Shown one piece after another: positions 33,300-45,600 of a stretch of 64,000 nt of DNA. Both the position numbers and the translations under genes were made by a program. The notes under the pieces were generated by a model. It was not told where the DNA came from and did not search any database. It was given only the letters and a program-made list of their open reading frames with translations. Every line of letters starts with the position of its first letter. Position 1 is the stretch's first letter. Source of the stretch: Tanytarsus gracilentus (Eukaryota > Arthropoda > Insecta > Diptera > Chironomidae); the NCBI GenBank assembly GCA_038502055.1, contig JAXRKN010000039.1, forward strand, positions 4,278,001 through 4,342,000, written 5' to 3'.

Positions 33300-33588
33300 C
33301 TTCAAAGTTTATTAAATATTTTTTATTTGTTTACTTTTTCGAAAATAGCTAAAAAAGGGGGAAAAACTCTCGAGTGAAAAGTTTTCGCAATATTTTTATT
33401 ATCAAAAACTTCTGAATCATCAGTTTAGAAAATATATAAAGTTAAATACGTATGCAGCATAGACTTTTTTAACTCTCCTACCACGCACACTGTTTGTTAA
33501 GTGAATTCACTATAAATTATTGTGAAAGTGACAAAGAAGAGGATTGTATGTGAAAAAAAGTAAATAATAAACTTAAATAGATAAAAAA
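33300..33588. promoter_or_regulatory. Shared upstream region of RABGGTB and GMPPB
   Basis: Divergent start codons are 289 nt apart. No TATA box at a good distance was found on either strand. A bidirectional TATA-less promoter is inferred from the layout. Confidence 0.4.
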
Positions 33589-34821
33589 ATGTCTAATACA
33601 ACAGAAAAGAGTGAAATGAGAGCTTTAATTCTTGTCGGTGGCTATGGGACACGACTCAGACCGCTCACACTAAGTCGACCGAAGCCACTAATTGAGTTTG
33701 CAAATAAGCCGATTCTTTTGCATCAAATTGAAGCGCTTAAAGAGGCGGGCGTGAGAGAGGTATGATGAAATCAGCTGATGAAATTTAACGAAATTTCTGA
33801 AACTCTGAAATAATTTAATTTCAGGTGATTCTTGCAGTCTCTTATCGAGCTGACGAGATGGAACGAGAATTGAGGCAGGAAACTGAAAAGCTTGGTGTCA
33901 ATTTGATTTTCTCACATGAGACTGAACCCCTAGGAACGGCTGGACCGTTGGCACTGGCTAAAAACATTCTCCTTACCAGTCCGGAACCATTTTATGTATT
34001 AAACTCTGACGTCATTTGTGACTTTCCATTTCAAGATTTAGAGAAATTTCATAGAAATCATGGCAAAGAGGGAACTATCGTTGTAACGAAAGTCGAGGAA
34101 CCGTCAAAGTATGGCGTTGTGCTTTACAATAGCGATGGATGCATCGAGAGCTTTATTGAGAAGCCACAAGAGTTTGTCAGCAATAAAATCAACGCTGGCT
34201 TATACATCCTCAATCCTTCCGTATTGTCTCGCATTGAACTGAAACCGACGTCAATTGAAAAAGAAGTCTTTCCATTTATGTCGAGTGATAAGCAGCTTTA
34301 TGCATTTGAACTTAACGGTTTTTGGATGGATATTGGACAGCCCAAAGATTTTCTCACCGGCATGTGCCTCTATCTCAATTCACTGAGACATCGCGATGCA
34401 TCACAACTTTATGAAGGCGAAGGCATCGTTGGAAATGTGATGGTTGATCCGTCAGCAAAAATTGGCAAAGGCTGTAGAATTGGACCTAATGTCACTATCG
34501 GACCCGATGTCGTCATTGAAGATGGTGAGAATTTATTCTTTATAAAAGTCAGTAAAGTAAAATTTAATGTCTTAATTAATTAAAGGTGTCTGCATAAAAC
34601 GTTGTACGATTCTCAAAGGAGCGACAATAAAGTCTCATACGTGGCTAAATTCATGCATAATTGGCTGGCGATGCATTGTCGGTCGTTGGGTTCGATTGGA
34701 GGGCATCACTGTCCTCGGCGAGGATGTAATCGTTAAGGATGAAATATTTGTAAATGGTGGTCAAGTTTTACCGCACAAAAGCATTACAGAGAGCGTACCT
34801 GAGCCATCCATTATCATGTAA
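33589..34821 (+). CDS. GMPPB: Mannose-1-phosphate guanylyltransferase beta (GDP-mannose pyrophosphorylase B)
   Basis: Three exons (33589-33759, 33825-34524, 34586-34821) give 368 aa, the usual length (about 360-369). The nucleotidyltransferase signature ILVGGYGTRLRPLTLSRPKPL is at residues 14-34, preceded by a short leader MSNTTEKSE. Further core elements are EPLGTAGPLALA, VLNSDVICDFPF, EKPQEFVSNKINAGLY and GFWMDIGQPKDFLTG. The C terminus is a left-handed beta-helix built from hexapeptide-like repeats (IGKGCRIGPNVTIGPDVVIEDG). The enzyme makes GDP-mannose from mannose-1-phosphate and GTP in the cytosol, for N-glycosylation and O-mannosylation. The end EPSIIM is typical. All motifs are intact. 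Confidence 0.97.
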
Positions 34822-35761
34822 ATCACAAATTTTTGTATGATTTTTAAAGAGCAAATAAGCGAGACAAAAAGTATACTTTGTAAAATACTTTATTGGTTTT
34901 GTTTGTTAATTTGGATATTTTGGTTTTATTTTTTTGTTTTATATTTTGTTTGATGATTTTTTTTTTTTTTTCTGATTTTTTATTTGGTTGTAGATTTTTA
35001 TGTTTATTGTTAGGTTGTTGTTGTTTTTTTTGTTTTTGTTTGTTTTTTTAGTTATTTTTCCTCATTTTTTTTTTTTTTTTTCTATTCTATCCCTTGTATT
35101 TCTTGATATTATTCCAACTTTTTTTTTTTTTTCTTTTTTTTTGTGTGTGAAAAATTTTTTGTTGTTGTTTGGTGGTGTGTTTATTTTTGAGGTTGTTGTA
35201 AAAATTTATAAAAATTAATTTCCATAAAAAATTTAATTGTATTTCTTAACTAACCCCTAGAAAAAAAAATTTTTTACTGAATTAGCTGAAAAAAAAAAAT
35301 AATAAAAGTATCTGAAATGGATAAACTTTATTTTTTTTTTTTTTTTTTTTGTTAAAAAAATTTAATGGGTGAGGCTTTTTTTGTTTCTTTTTCTATACAA
35401 GATTTTTTTTATATGTTTCCTTTCAAAAAATTTTTTTTCTGATGTATTTTTATTTTTCCCTCGATTAGAGAGAATAAAAATGCATGAAGAAAAGAAGAAA
35501 TCTCTGTGAAAGTGCTCTCGATGCACGAGTCATTCACATGCACTTCCATATGCTTCTCCTAATAATAAAATGGGGCCACAACTATCTCCTTGTTTCACAC
35601 TATTTTATTTTTTTATTTTATTGCATTCAAACGACTTTTTTTTCGCAATAAAAAGCATTCCCTTATCACTAAGACTTGTTCATTTTTTACTTAGCAGATG
35701 CGCTTTATTCAGGTCATAATAATCATTTCAACACAAATTATATATAATTATTTCAGTAAAA
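34822..35761. other. T-rich low-complexity convergent region (GMPPB and SAFB 3' flanks)
   Basis: Between the stops of GMPPB (plus) and SAFB (minus) lies 940 nt without a gene. From about 34,900 to 35,460 the plus strand is dominated by T runs of 8-20 bases with interspersed G. An open frame at 35000-35218 (plus) is only Phe/Leu from poly-T and is not coding. Confidence 0.6.
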
Positions 35762-38700
35762 TTACCAGCGCGATTGGTTGTGGGAGAAACTGCGTGCAGC
35801 ATTTTGCATGAGAGTAGCATTACTCAAATATTGATTTGTTCTCGATGGATCAATGAATTGTTGAGCTGGCTTTCTTTCAGCGTTTGAAAAGCGATAGTCA
35901 GCCCGATCATCGACATTGCCACGCCATGCAGCAGTCGATTCTTGCTGTTGCTGCTGTTTTGCCGCCCAAATGTCATTTGCACTCAAATTTTGGAAACTTG
36001 GTGTTGGTGCCCATGCATTGGAGCTAATTGGAGCAGCTGGTCCACGTTCGTATCGTGTATCAGCTTGCGATTCATAGAACCTCGATGATTTAGTGGCTGA
36101 TCGATCATCATTACGGTTACTGCTGCCACTCGCTCTATAATCCGATGTCGATGTCGGATATTTACTTTCAATGCGAATTGCTGATGCAGGTCCATATGCG
36201 CTGCTTGTGTGTCGTGTGATTTCAACTTCACGCTTATATTCATCTCCACGACCACCGCTCCCGGTGTTTGTCTTATAATCACTTCGCGACTTGTATCCAG
36301 CATCACGATTCTTTGATGTTGAAGCATAAGAATCGTCACGTTTTGGATATTCGTCTAAACGTTTCTTAATGTCAGACGGACGATCTCTCTCTCGATCACC
36401 ACCCGATCGATCATAATTGCTGTGAAAAAATTGTGGTTATTTTAAAACTCTCTTTTTCGTTCAAGTGATAACTTACCGTGTCATATCGAATCGAGGTGGA
36501 GGAGGTGCCTCAAAACCTCGCCTGTCGTTCGTTGAACGCTTACGATCTCTTTCGTCTTCATAGCGGTCCGTTGAGAGGGGTCTTTTTATTGCCCGTTTCT
36601 CCTCTTCAATTCTATTTTTAACGTGATGAAAAGCAAAGAGATTAAGTTAACGAAAGTTTCAAAAAAATGAAATCAATAAAAATTTGATGACAATTGAGAA
36701 AATATTCATACGCGAAAAATTACAAAAATCTCTTTTGGAAAAATTTAATTCGAATAACTAGGCACAACTGATTTTTTTTTCGAAATGAGTAGAGCATGTT
36801 CGTGTTTGCTGATGAAGAAGTCACTCTACTGGATTATCCGAAAATTTAAGATGCGCCACAATTTGTTGTCTAGCTAAAGTTTAGAGATGTCTCTGGTGAT
36901 TTTAGTTAAAGTTGGATTCGTCACGCTTAATTTCGTCTCTCGCTTGTTTTTATTCCTTTCTTTTATTGTAAAACCTCCGGATGATTCCATGATGCCGACA
37001 AACACAAACATGTTCTACAATCATTTCCTTAAGATTTTTCTCTTACACAAAAAAAATAATTTTTGAGGCACGCTTGAAGAATAAATCAAGAAAAGATCAG
37101 AGATCGAATTTTGCAGTTGCATTTTAAAAGAAAGAGAGGGAGAGAGAACATCAGAAAATGTGAAGCTTAACGAAAGCTTTTAAAATGTTTTTATACTTAA
37201 GTCATCTCCCGCAGGAGGAGTAAGAGAGTAGATTTTTAAGTTTTCATACTTTCTCTGCTGTCGTTTCAACTCGAGACGCTCCAATTCAATTTTTTCGAGT
37301 TCCAATTTTTGTCGTTCTCGCTGGATACGAATCAATTCAGCCTTCTCCTTGGCAATTTTAATCTTCTCCAATTCGAGCTTTTCACGCTCTCTAATTAAAC
37401 GCTGTTCCTCTTCATACTGTCTACGTCTAGTTTCACGACGTCGTTCCTCCTCTCTACGCAATTCTCTTTCTCGTTCGCGAATTCTTTGACGCTCTCTTTC
37501 TTCGCGCATTTTATCAAAAGACAATATTTCACGAGGACGAGATGTTCTTCTTGGTGATCTTGTTCTTGATTTGGTGCGATGACCTTGACGAGCAGTGGAT
37601 GAAATGGATTTACGTTCACGAGATTTTTCTTTTACCTCCCTGATTTCTTTTGATCTTGAGCGAGGCGGTGATATACGCTTGCGTTGAGGCTTACTTGGAG
37701 ATGAATCATCATCTTCCTTAGATTTTTCTTTTTCGTCACAAGTCGATACTTTGCGATCCTTTGTGGTGTCCTTTGCATCCTTCGATGAGCTGCTCGTTGA
37801 GCCCTTCTTGATGGATTCACTCTCGGATTTGCGCTTATCAGATGAGCTTTTAGGATCGGAAATTTTTGAAGACGATACGCCGTTAGTTGATGATGGTGAT
37901 GATGATGGCCCATTAAGATCACTCTTTGCTCGTTCAACAGAAATAGTTTTGTCATGCAATTCGGTACGATGAAGGTTGCTAATACATTCGGTGGCATCCT
38001 TTGCTGTTGCCATTGTGACATAGCCGAAACATCTTTGATTTGATGTGCGAGTGCTTGTGACAATTTTTGCACCAACGACCTTTCCATATTTGCTGAAGAT
38101 CTGCTTCAAATCGGTTGCCCTGGTAAGTGTCGATAGATTGGAAACCCACAAATTACGACTCTGATTATTAGTTGCGATTGGGACAGCGGGCTGGGGAGGC
38201 GGTGACGGTGCCGTAATCTTCTTTTTCTCAGTGGTGACCAATGATGATGAAGCACTCTCAGCTGCTGAATTTGATGAGGAAACTTCTAAATTTCCGCCAC
38301 GAAAACAGAAGGAAGAGAGTCCGAACAGAAAATGAATAGGAAAAGGTTTCAATTTTTAGACATTTTACTTTTTGTGTTTTTTAGTTCTGAGTGTATTAAA
38401 AAAATTAAAAAGATTTCGATGAACTTTGTCATATTTGCTTCGAGAATCTTACCACACCATGATTATTACTCAAAACTGTTGAATTTAAATCCCGCAAAAA
38501 ATAATGTGATGTCACAGCGCGCAATCTCCTTTGTTCCAATATCTATTTTTTAGCACTATTCACTTAAAACTTTCTTCTCTTCCAACTAATTATACTCTAA
38601 GATACTTAAAAACTATGCTAACTTTCTTCTTACTATCAGACTCACCATCTTTGCTATTTGGGCTTTTTACAGTCTCTTTTCCTTTAGTTGAGCTAAAAAA

Positions 38701-39753
38701 TATAAAATTAGTTTTTGAAATGATTCTATTACTGTTTCATCACATACCTGTCAATCTTCTTGTCGCTTGCTGAATTCTCTTTGGACGATTCATCCTCAAC
38801 CTTGTTATCTGATTCAATAATAGGATTTTCAGTAATTTCTTTTATGTTAAATTCCAAAATGGTTTGTTAGCAAAGAAAGCGAAAAAGTTAGTACCATCAC
38901 CATAAATTACTGTATGTAAATATTACCTTTAGGCTTAATATCATCGTCATCGCGCAACAATTGCTCTTCTTCCTCGCCAATAGTTAAATTCAGTGAATCT
39001 TCAATGTTAGCATCGTTATCAACCTCGTTTTTAGAATCATCCTTATTAATTGTTGTCGGCTCACTATTACCGATTTTATCAATTTCTTCAAACTCGTCGT
39101 CCTTGAGGATCAATTCGTCATCTTCATTATTGTTGCTTTCTCCACTTTCAGCGACGGGTAAATTTTCGTTTGACGACTCAACAATCGGTTCTTCGGTGCT
39201 CTCAATAGCCGGTTCTTTTGGCTGCTCCTCAGCAACGACAGCTTGTTCCTTTTCAGTCTCCTTAGCCTGTTTTGAGGGTGTTGTTGGCTTTACAGGCTTT
39301 CCCTTAGAGATTTCAAATAGGTACTCTTCTGGATTTTCACCTTCGTCACGGATTGCCTTCGAAATGAATTAAAATGTGGGTCAATAAATGGTGTATAATA
39401 TTACGTAACTAAATTTATGCTGATTTTGGATATGGTTAAAACTTTTTTGCTTACTGGATGTTTTTTAACAACAACAATTTTAACATGGCGACTAAAACTG
39501 AATGAAAATTATCACAATTTATGAAAAATAAGATAATTAACTCAAAAGGATCTTGCTTAAGAACTCAACTAGAATGCAAATATGCCAATTAAAACTAAAC
39601 AAACTTATAAATACTTAAATTAATGCTCACTTTTTCAAGTCTTTCGACTAAAACAGTTTTTACTCCACCCGTCTCCAAACTCCTCTTCTCGAGCTCACTT
39701 TTGAGATCTACGACACGCAAATCATTAAGTTTTTTCTTTTCAACGTCTGCCAT
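35762..39753 (-). CDS. SAFB: Scaffold attachment factor B (SAFB) homologue, apparent frameshift in exon 1
   Basis: Seven minus-strand exons are proposed: 39753-39630, 39356-38927, 38838-38748, 38692-38646, 38285-37250, 36611-36477 and 36419-35762. Domains in order are a SAP motif (LNDLRVVDLKSELEKRSLE), an acidic region (EEEEQLLRDDDD), an RRM (NLWVSNLSTLTRATDLKQIF, CFGYVTMATAKDATECI), a Ser/Lys-rich linker, a long Arg/Glu coiled region, and a Tyr/Arg/Gly-rich tail. SAFB binds matrix-attachment DNA and RNA and affects splicing and transcription. Exon 1 as given is one base too long: a T6 run at 39656-39661 breaks the frame within the SAP motif. The remaining exons are intact and sum in phase to about 839 aa. 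Assembly error is the simplest cause. Confidence 0.85.
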
Positions 39754-39959
39754 TGTTTAAAGTTTAAAGTCAACTCCAATTCTTTTTAATTTCAATTTTG
39801 TTTCCTTTGACTCTTTTTCTTCACTCGACGTAGTTTTAAATTACTGTCCCTGCAAATATTTTGAATTTTTAAAAGACGTTAAAGATATTCGAACAAAACT
39901 TTCTGAAAAATTTTATTAATTCGGTGTTAAATAATATAATTTTAATTTTTTCAAGAATT
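39754..39959. promoter_or_regulatory. Shared upstream region of SAFB and the adjacent RRM gene
   Basis: Start codons of the two divergent genes are 206 nt apart. No TATA box is evident. Shared or overlapping promoters are inferred from the spacing only. Confidence 0.4.
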
Positions 39960-40835
39960 ATGAATTTTTTTGTTGGTAATACAATTAACGAAAATGATCA
40001 TGAAGCTGTTAATCCTGCCACAATCGATGTAAACAAGAGGTTAGTTTGTAAAATAGAGTGAAAAATTGTGAATAATAATTAAAATTTTTTAGGAGTGAAA
40101 AAGAATCCAAAAAGCTAAAGCATGAGCTTTTATGTCGACGAAAAAATATTATGTAAGATATATATTTCCGTAGTGTATGTTTTAAAGTTGAACAATTTCA
40201 TTTATTAGAGATCTTAAGATCGACAACAAATCACTCGAATGCATAGAATCTTCACTGAAAGAAAAATTGGCAGATATTGAATCAGGAATAGTGCAAGCTG
40301 TAAGTATTTTTGTGTCCATCAAACAGTTTTTTAACTTTATTTATAATTTAGAGTAAGATTGAGAGCTTAATTGTGCGAAAGCCTCTTCCGTTGAAGTACC
40401 TTGTTGTGGAGTTTTGTAGGTTTGTCGAGTGGAATGAATTAAACAATTATTTCAAACGTAAGGACACTAAACTTTTTTAAGATAAAAATTACATCTTTAA
40501 TTTCAATAGAGTTTGGTAAAATCAAGAAAGTGACACTAAGAGAAACTGGCATTGAGAAACGATGGAAACCTCACTCATCAGCTGTCGTTGAGTTTTCAAA
40601 GCTAAATTGCAAAGACTTTCTGGTGCGATCTCACTCAATTAGAGAGGAACCGATGATTATTCGAGAGTTTAACGAAGAACACGATCAAATTAAAGAGACG
40701 GAAACTGGCTGGGATAGTGACGATTTCCTTGAAACTGACTCGTCACCACCTCCACCACCATATCGCAATGACTCGAATTCAACTTCAACAGTCGATTCTA
40801 TTTTCGCTAATTCACATAATTTTTACTCAAAATAA
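39960..40835 (+). CDS. Divergent single-RRM protein, first of a tandem pair
   Basis: Five small exons (39960-40039, 40093-40152, 40209-40299, 40352-40457, 40510-40835) join in phase to 220 aa. A charged helical N-terminal half (SEKESKKLKHELLCRRKN, SLECIESSLKEKLADIE) looks like a short coiled coil. A degenerate RRM follows at about residues 95-175 (YLVVEFCRFVEWNELNNYF, QFGKIKKVTLRETG, SSAVVEFSKL) and ends in MIIREFNEEHDQIKE. The C terminus is acidic with a Pro run (SPPPPPYRN). The ending IREF plus Asp/Glu matches the downstream gene, so the two are paralogues. No named family is recognised. RNA binding is inferred from fold only, because the RNP aromatics are poorly kept. Confidence 0.75.
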
Positions 40836-40973
40836 AATTTCAAAAAAAATCCTAAATTAACGAATATTTTTTTTGCATCAAAATAACCGTCAATTTTTTT
40901 CGCGTCATCTGAAAAAATAAACCGCGCCGCGATTTAACAACAACTAATATTTAATTAAATAAACTGAGTTAAA

Positions 40974-42605
40974 ATGAATCCATTAATTGATTTAACTAAC
41001 TCTGACGATGAAGGCAAGAGTGATAAGAGAGGTTCCCGTCGAGAGTGAGTCGAAAGAAATGTCTAAAACACTTCAAAATTAATAAAATTATAATTTACCT
41101 AAAAGCAGATCAAAAAGTCAAAATAAGATGCTTCAGGAAATGCTGATGTAAGTATTAAAGCTAAATTTGTGGGATTTAATTTCAATTTTATCGAAATTGT
41201 TTTGCAATTAGTGAAACTATGGTTCAAAACCGCGAGTTGAAGGCAGAGCTTCATAGGGAGAAACTTAAGAGCACAGAATTGGTAAGAAATAACCATCCAA
41301 TAGCTTTAATATCTGATTGATTTCAAACAAAACAGGCACAAAAGGTTGAAACTCTAACGAATGAGTTGAAAGCCAAGAATTTTGTAAATTCGATGCTTAA
41401 TATGAGTTCAACAGGAAACTTACAGCCGTCACATCAGGTGAAGATCGAGCCAGGAAGTGCTGATTACCACGGACAAAAAACAATGCGACCTAAAACGCCA
41501 GCACGTCGCAGATCACCAAAAACTCCGCGATATTCATCACCTATGTCGCCTCCAAGCTATTCTCGATCACCTAAGACTCCACCAAGATATCCAAGCTATG
41601 GCTCGTCTCGAAATTCAACTAAAACTCCTTCACGTCCATTGTATTATCCACCGAGAAGAAATTCTATTAGAACACCGCCACCACAATCTCCAGTGCGATC
41701 ATTTTACAACACACATAGAATTCCTGGCCGACCTCCTCCTCATCAACGAAGATCTTTTAAGACTCCTTCAAAATTCAATGACACTAGTCGCTCATTTGGC
41801 AAGTCTCCGGCAAAGGGACCAAAGTACATGATCGAGAACATTGGCAAAGACATTGAGGATTCAGTGCTTTACGACTATTTCAAAGGTAAAAACTATTTTT
41901 ACAAAAGCTGCAATAAATTCTTATTAAATAATTTTTTTAAGGATTCGGTGAAATTAACAGAGTTAATGTTCGTGAAAAGGGCGTTGAAAAACTGTCGGTT
42001 GAAAATTGCTCGGCTTTCTTGCAATTCGACTCAAACCCTAGAGAAGGATTTTTGGAAGCTACTCACACGTTGAATGGCTCAATCTTAACAATCAGAGAAT
42101 TTGTTGATGGCAATGACACGGAGAAGGTTGACGACGATTGGAATGAAAGTGAAATCCATGATAAGACTCGTAGAGGTAAATCGCAGAGCCGTTCACCTCC
42201 TCACAAGTATCAAAGGAGCGAAAGCCGTGGACGAATTGATGTCCGTAAACGAAGGGAAAGCTTTTATCCAAGTGAAAATGCATCACGCAACCGTTCACCG
42301 TCGTCATCGAGCTTTTCATCTCATAATCAAAAAACTCGCACAATTGCCATTAAACTTATGTTTCAACGATACACTGAGGATTTGCTTAAATCATACTTTT
42401 CGAAATTTGGTGAAATTCATGAACTTAAAGGTCCAATGGGCAAAGTTATCTTCTTGAAATTCAAAGAGTATAAAAGTGCTGAAGAGGCATTAAGTGAGTT
42501 TAGTTTTACTGATAAATTAAAGTTTAATCTAATTTATTTATAGGCAACCCACAGCATTTCATCAATGGAGAAAAATATTGGATTAACGCAGCTGAAGATC
42601 GCTAA
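40974..42605 (+). CDS. Divergent RRM protein with coiled coil and SP/RS linker, second of a tandem pair
   Basis: Six exons (40974-41044, 41109-41147, 41212-41281, 41336-41885, 41942-42493, 42544-42605) give 447 aa. MNPLIDLTNSDDE at the start resembles a SUMO-interacting motif (hydrophobic core IDLT with following acids). Next are a coiled coil (MLQEMLIETMVQNRELKAEL), a Ser/Pro/Arg-rich segment with many TP and SP sites (KTPARRRSPKTP), a first RRM-like unit (KYMIENIGKDIEDSVLYDYF, GFGEINRVNVREKG, LTIREFVDG), an RS-type linker, and a second RRM-like unit (IAIKLMFQRYTEDLLKSYF, KFGEIHELKG, VIFLKFKEYKSAEEAL). It shares the IREF ending of the RRM and the short-exon layout with its upstream neighbour, 138 nt away. 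Function is not known; a splicing-related nuclear role is a guess from the composition. Confidence 0.75.
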
Positions 42606-45600
42606 ATAACTAAAGTAACCTTGTGATAAGTATACATTTTTTTCAAAAATCTAAATTCATAATAAAGAGATTATGAATTTATTAAATGAGAAAACATGGC
42701 TACACCTCGATTGAAATCATTTTTCATAATCTCATATCTAATTAATGTACAGAATTTTGGATTGTCTGCCCCTTTGTTTCACTTCAACTTCGTTCATGTT
42801 TTTTTTCTTGCCTATCATGATGGCTTCAGAGTAGTAATTAATTAACCACGAACTTTAACTTTTTTTGTTGGTTTTCAAAGAGCTAGGAAAAATAACATTT
42901 TAATGGATGAGATGAGAATCCTTCAAATAAAATAGCCATTTAGCATGCTGAAGAAGTTTGGAAATAATTTTTTAAAAACTGCTGATGATTAATGGCCACT
43001 AATTTTTCAAAAGCATAAGAGTGTGTTTACAATACACGAATTATGCAATTAATCTCAGAATATTTTTTTATGTAAACTTCCCTCTAATAGTTGCCATTGG
43101 CCTGATTGACTCTTCCTGCCTTCAAGTTTAATTTTTCTTTTCGCTTTATGTAATTGATAAAATTTTTGCCCCTTTAAGTGAGCACGACCATGAAAGAAAC
43201 AATTTTTTCGACCGTTATTTTTGCGATTTTCATAAAATATATCAGCATGCTTACTTTTAATTCTTCCGTTAAGCTACGAGACGGAAAACAAAATTATTGA
43301 TATGAACCAGTTTTGACACTTCAATGTGTTCTTATACACATTTTTCCAGCTACTTGGCTCTCGGATTTCATAAAGCACCACTCGAACAATTAATAACAAC
43401 TCTTTTTCTCTTCAATATAATGTTCGCTACCTTGTGCGAGCGAGAAGTGCTCGAATAACTCATAGACACGAGATTTATTCAGTGAAATTAGTCGAATGCG
43501 AAGAGAATACGTTTATTCGCATTTAATGAGAATTGCAGAAATTTATGATGAAAAATCTTAAGTTTACACTTACTGCTTCAGTGAAATGAAATCTCCCGTC
43601 GATAATTTTTTTTTCGTGCTCGGAATCTTCGAAATAAATCTTCGTGTAGAAAGGAGCGCATCGATATTGAGAGTGTGCATATTGGAATGTTCATGACTAT
43701 ATGCTATAATAATGCAATATAAATATGTACAATTTCTTGTATCATTTCTTCTTTATAACTTTTTTTTATGAAACAATTCTGATGCAAAAATGCGATTATT
43801 CGACAAGAGTGTGAAAATATTTCGTTAAGACACAAAAAAATCATGTTTAGCTTGCAGTTCACGAATTTTCCAGGTCTCTTGCTTGCTAAAATGCTTGCAT
43901 GGGATAAATCTTTCGTGATTATTGAACACCTTTTCGTGATTTATGCTGTAAGACAAATAATTTTTAAAACATGTGATATATTATCACTTTACTCTCAATA
44001 TTAGCTCGATTTTATTTAACTGAGTGCCATCTGGTACATGAAGTTACAATTATTATTATTATTTTTTTGAAAGTAATTTCCTTTTTTAATATTTCCAACA
44101 TGATTAATGGAGACGTAATGAAAGTGCATTAAATGCACACACATACTTTTCATTTCCCATGAGTGATTTCTTTTTGTGGTCTAAATGAGCTAAAATATAC
44201 GCTCATTGAGGAGGTGAATGAATGAAAACACTTGTTTACGCTGTTGGAGCTTCTTTTTTCCTCATTCACAGCAACTTAAATCTTGAGGGAAAATCAACAG
44301 CAAAATGCATCATGTTAAGAGCTATGTTAATGTAAAGTGCAATATTTTTTTTGCGTGCTCTACTTTTTTTCTCATCTCTCTAAAATTTGCTTTGGAATCG
44401 TTCGTGAGTTAAACATTTAACTCTTTCAGGAAATTATTAAAATAATGATTGAAAAAAAGCTTGTGACCCAATTTTTGTACGTTCCATTAGCTCTTGTATA
44501 TTACAGTAAATTAAGTATTCTCGTCACAAATGTTTTAAACCATTCTCTTCATGGCTGAGGCTCTCAATAAAAAAAAGGCGATGGAAATGAAGCAATTTTG
44601 CATGCTCAACAACAATTTGCCGATACAAGGCAGCAGAAACTTTATACACTATATTTGCGCTCGTATAATTTCTGCAGTTTATCAATAAAATTACTCCAAC
44701 ACCCACATGCGCTGCTCCCCATTTATTCATAAAAATAAAGTAGCCAATCAACATCGTTCGTTCATTTCACATTCGGACTAATAAATTATCCCGAAAAAAA
44801 AATGTTGATAAGAATGTGAGGCATGTTTGCAAAACGAACGACGACTTGCGCATTAACAATCTCTCTCTCGCTCTCGCCTTCGTTCACAGATCGTGTGAAA
44901 GGAGTGAGAAAGACGAAAATTTGCTGCTTACGAATCGGTGGCGTTTTTGGGCTTTAATTGAAATCACTTTTCATACACACGAAATCGAAACTTTCAATTT
45001 TTATTGCATGACGCTTCGAATAAATTTATTGAATAACTTTCAATATGACATCGATGATCGCTGCTGATGGGTTTTGGTTTTGTGTGTAGGCGAGAGTCTC
45101 GGCCATAATTTTAGTATTGAAACGTAAATTTCCATTTCCTGAACGTGCGGCACTCGCAATGTGAGACGATTACATAAAATAATCATTTTATGTCAATCTC
45201 ATTTCCCATCACCATTTTTTAAGTGTGAGAAATCCAATTGAAAAGTCATAAAAAAGTTTATTATTAAAGTTAATTGGAGTTCGCTCTCATTTTTTTTAAA
45301 GAGACCGAGACAGCAATGACAAATGATTGCGATTTTAAATTTTTTTAATGAAAAATTTGTTATGAAGCGACGTGGTGAGTGAGATGAGGTTGTGGCGTGT
45401 CGTGGAATTCCGAAAAAAATTATTAAATTTGAATTAATTTTCTAAAAGTAAAAATCGAGGCAAAAATTTAAATTATTTTCAAAAAAATGTGTCGCATCCC
45501 ACACGCAATTCATTCATTAAAAATTCCAATGCGCAAAAAAAATTAATTAAACAACGACGACAACGAAAAACTTCCCTTTTTCATTATGAAACTTGCACGA

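Noticed and set aside
35000..35218. Phe/Leu-rich 72-codon frame that looks like membrane segments
   Set aside because: It arises from poly-T tracts in a 3' flanking region and has no promoter or homologue.
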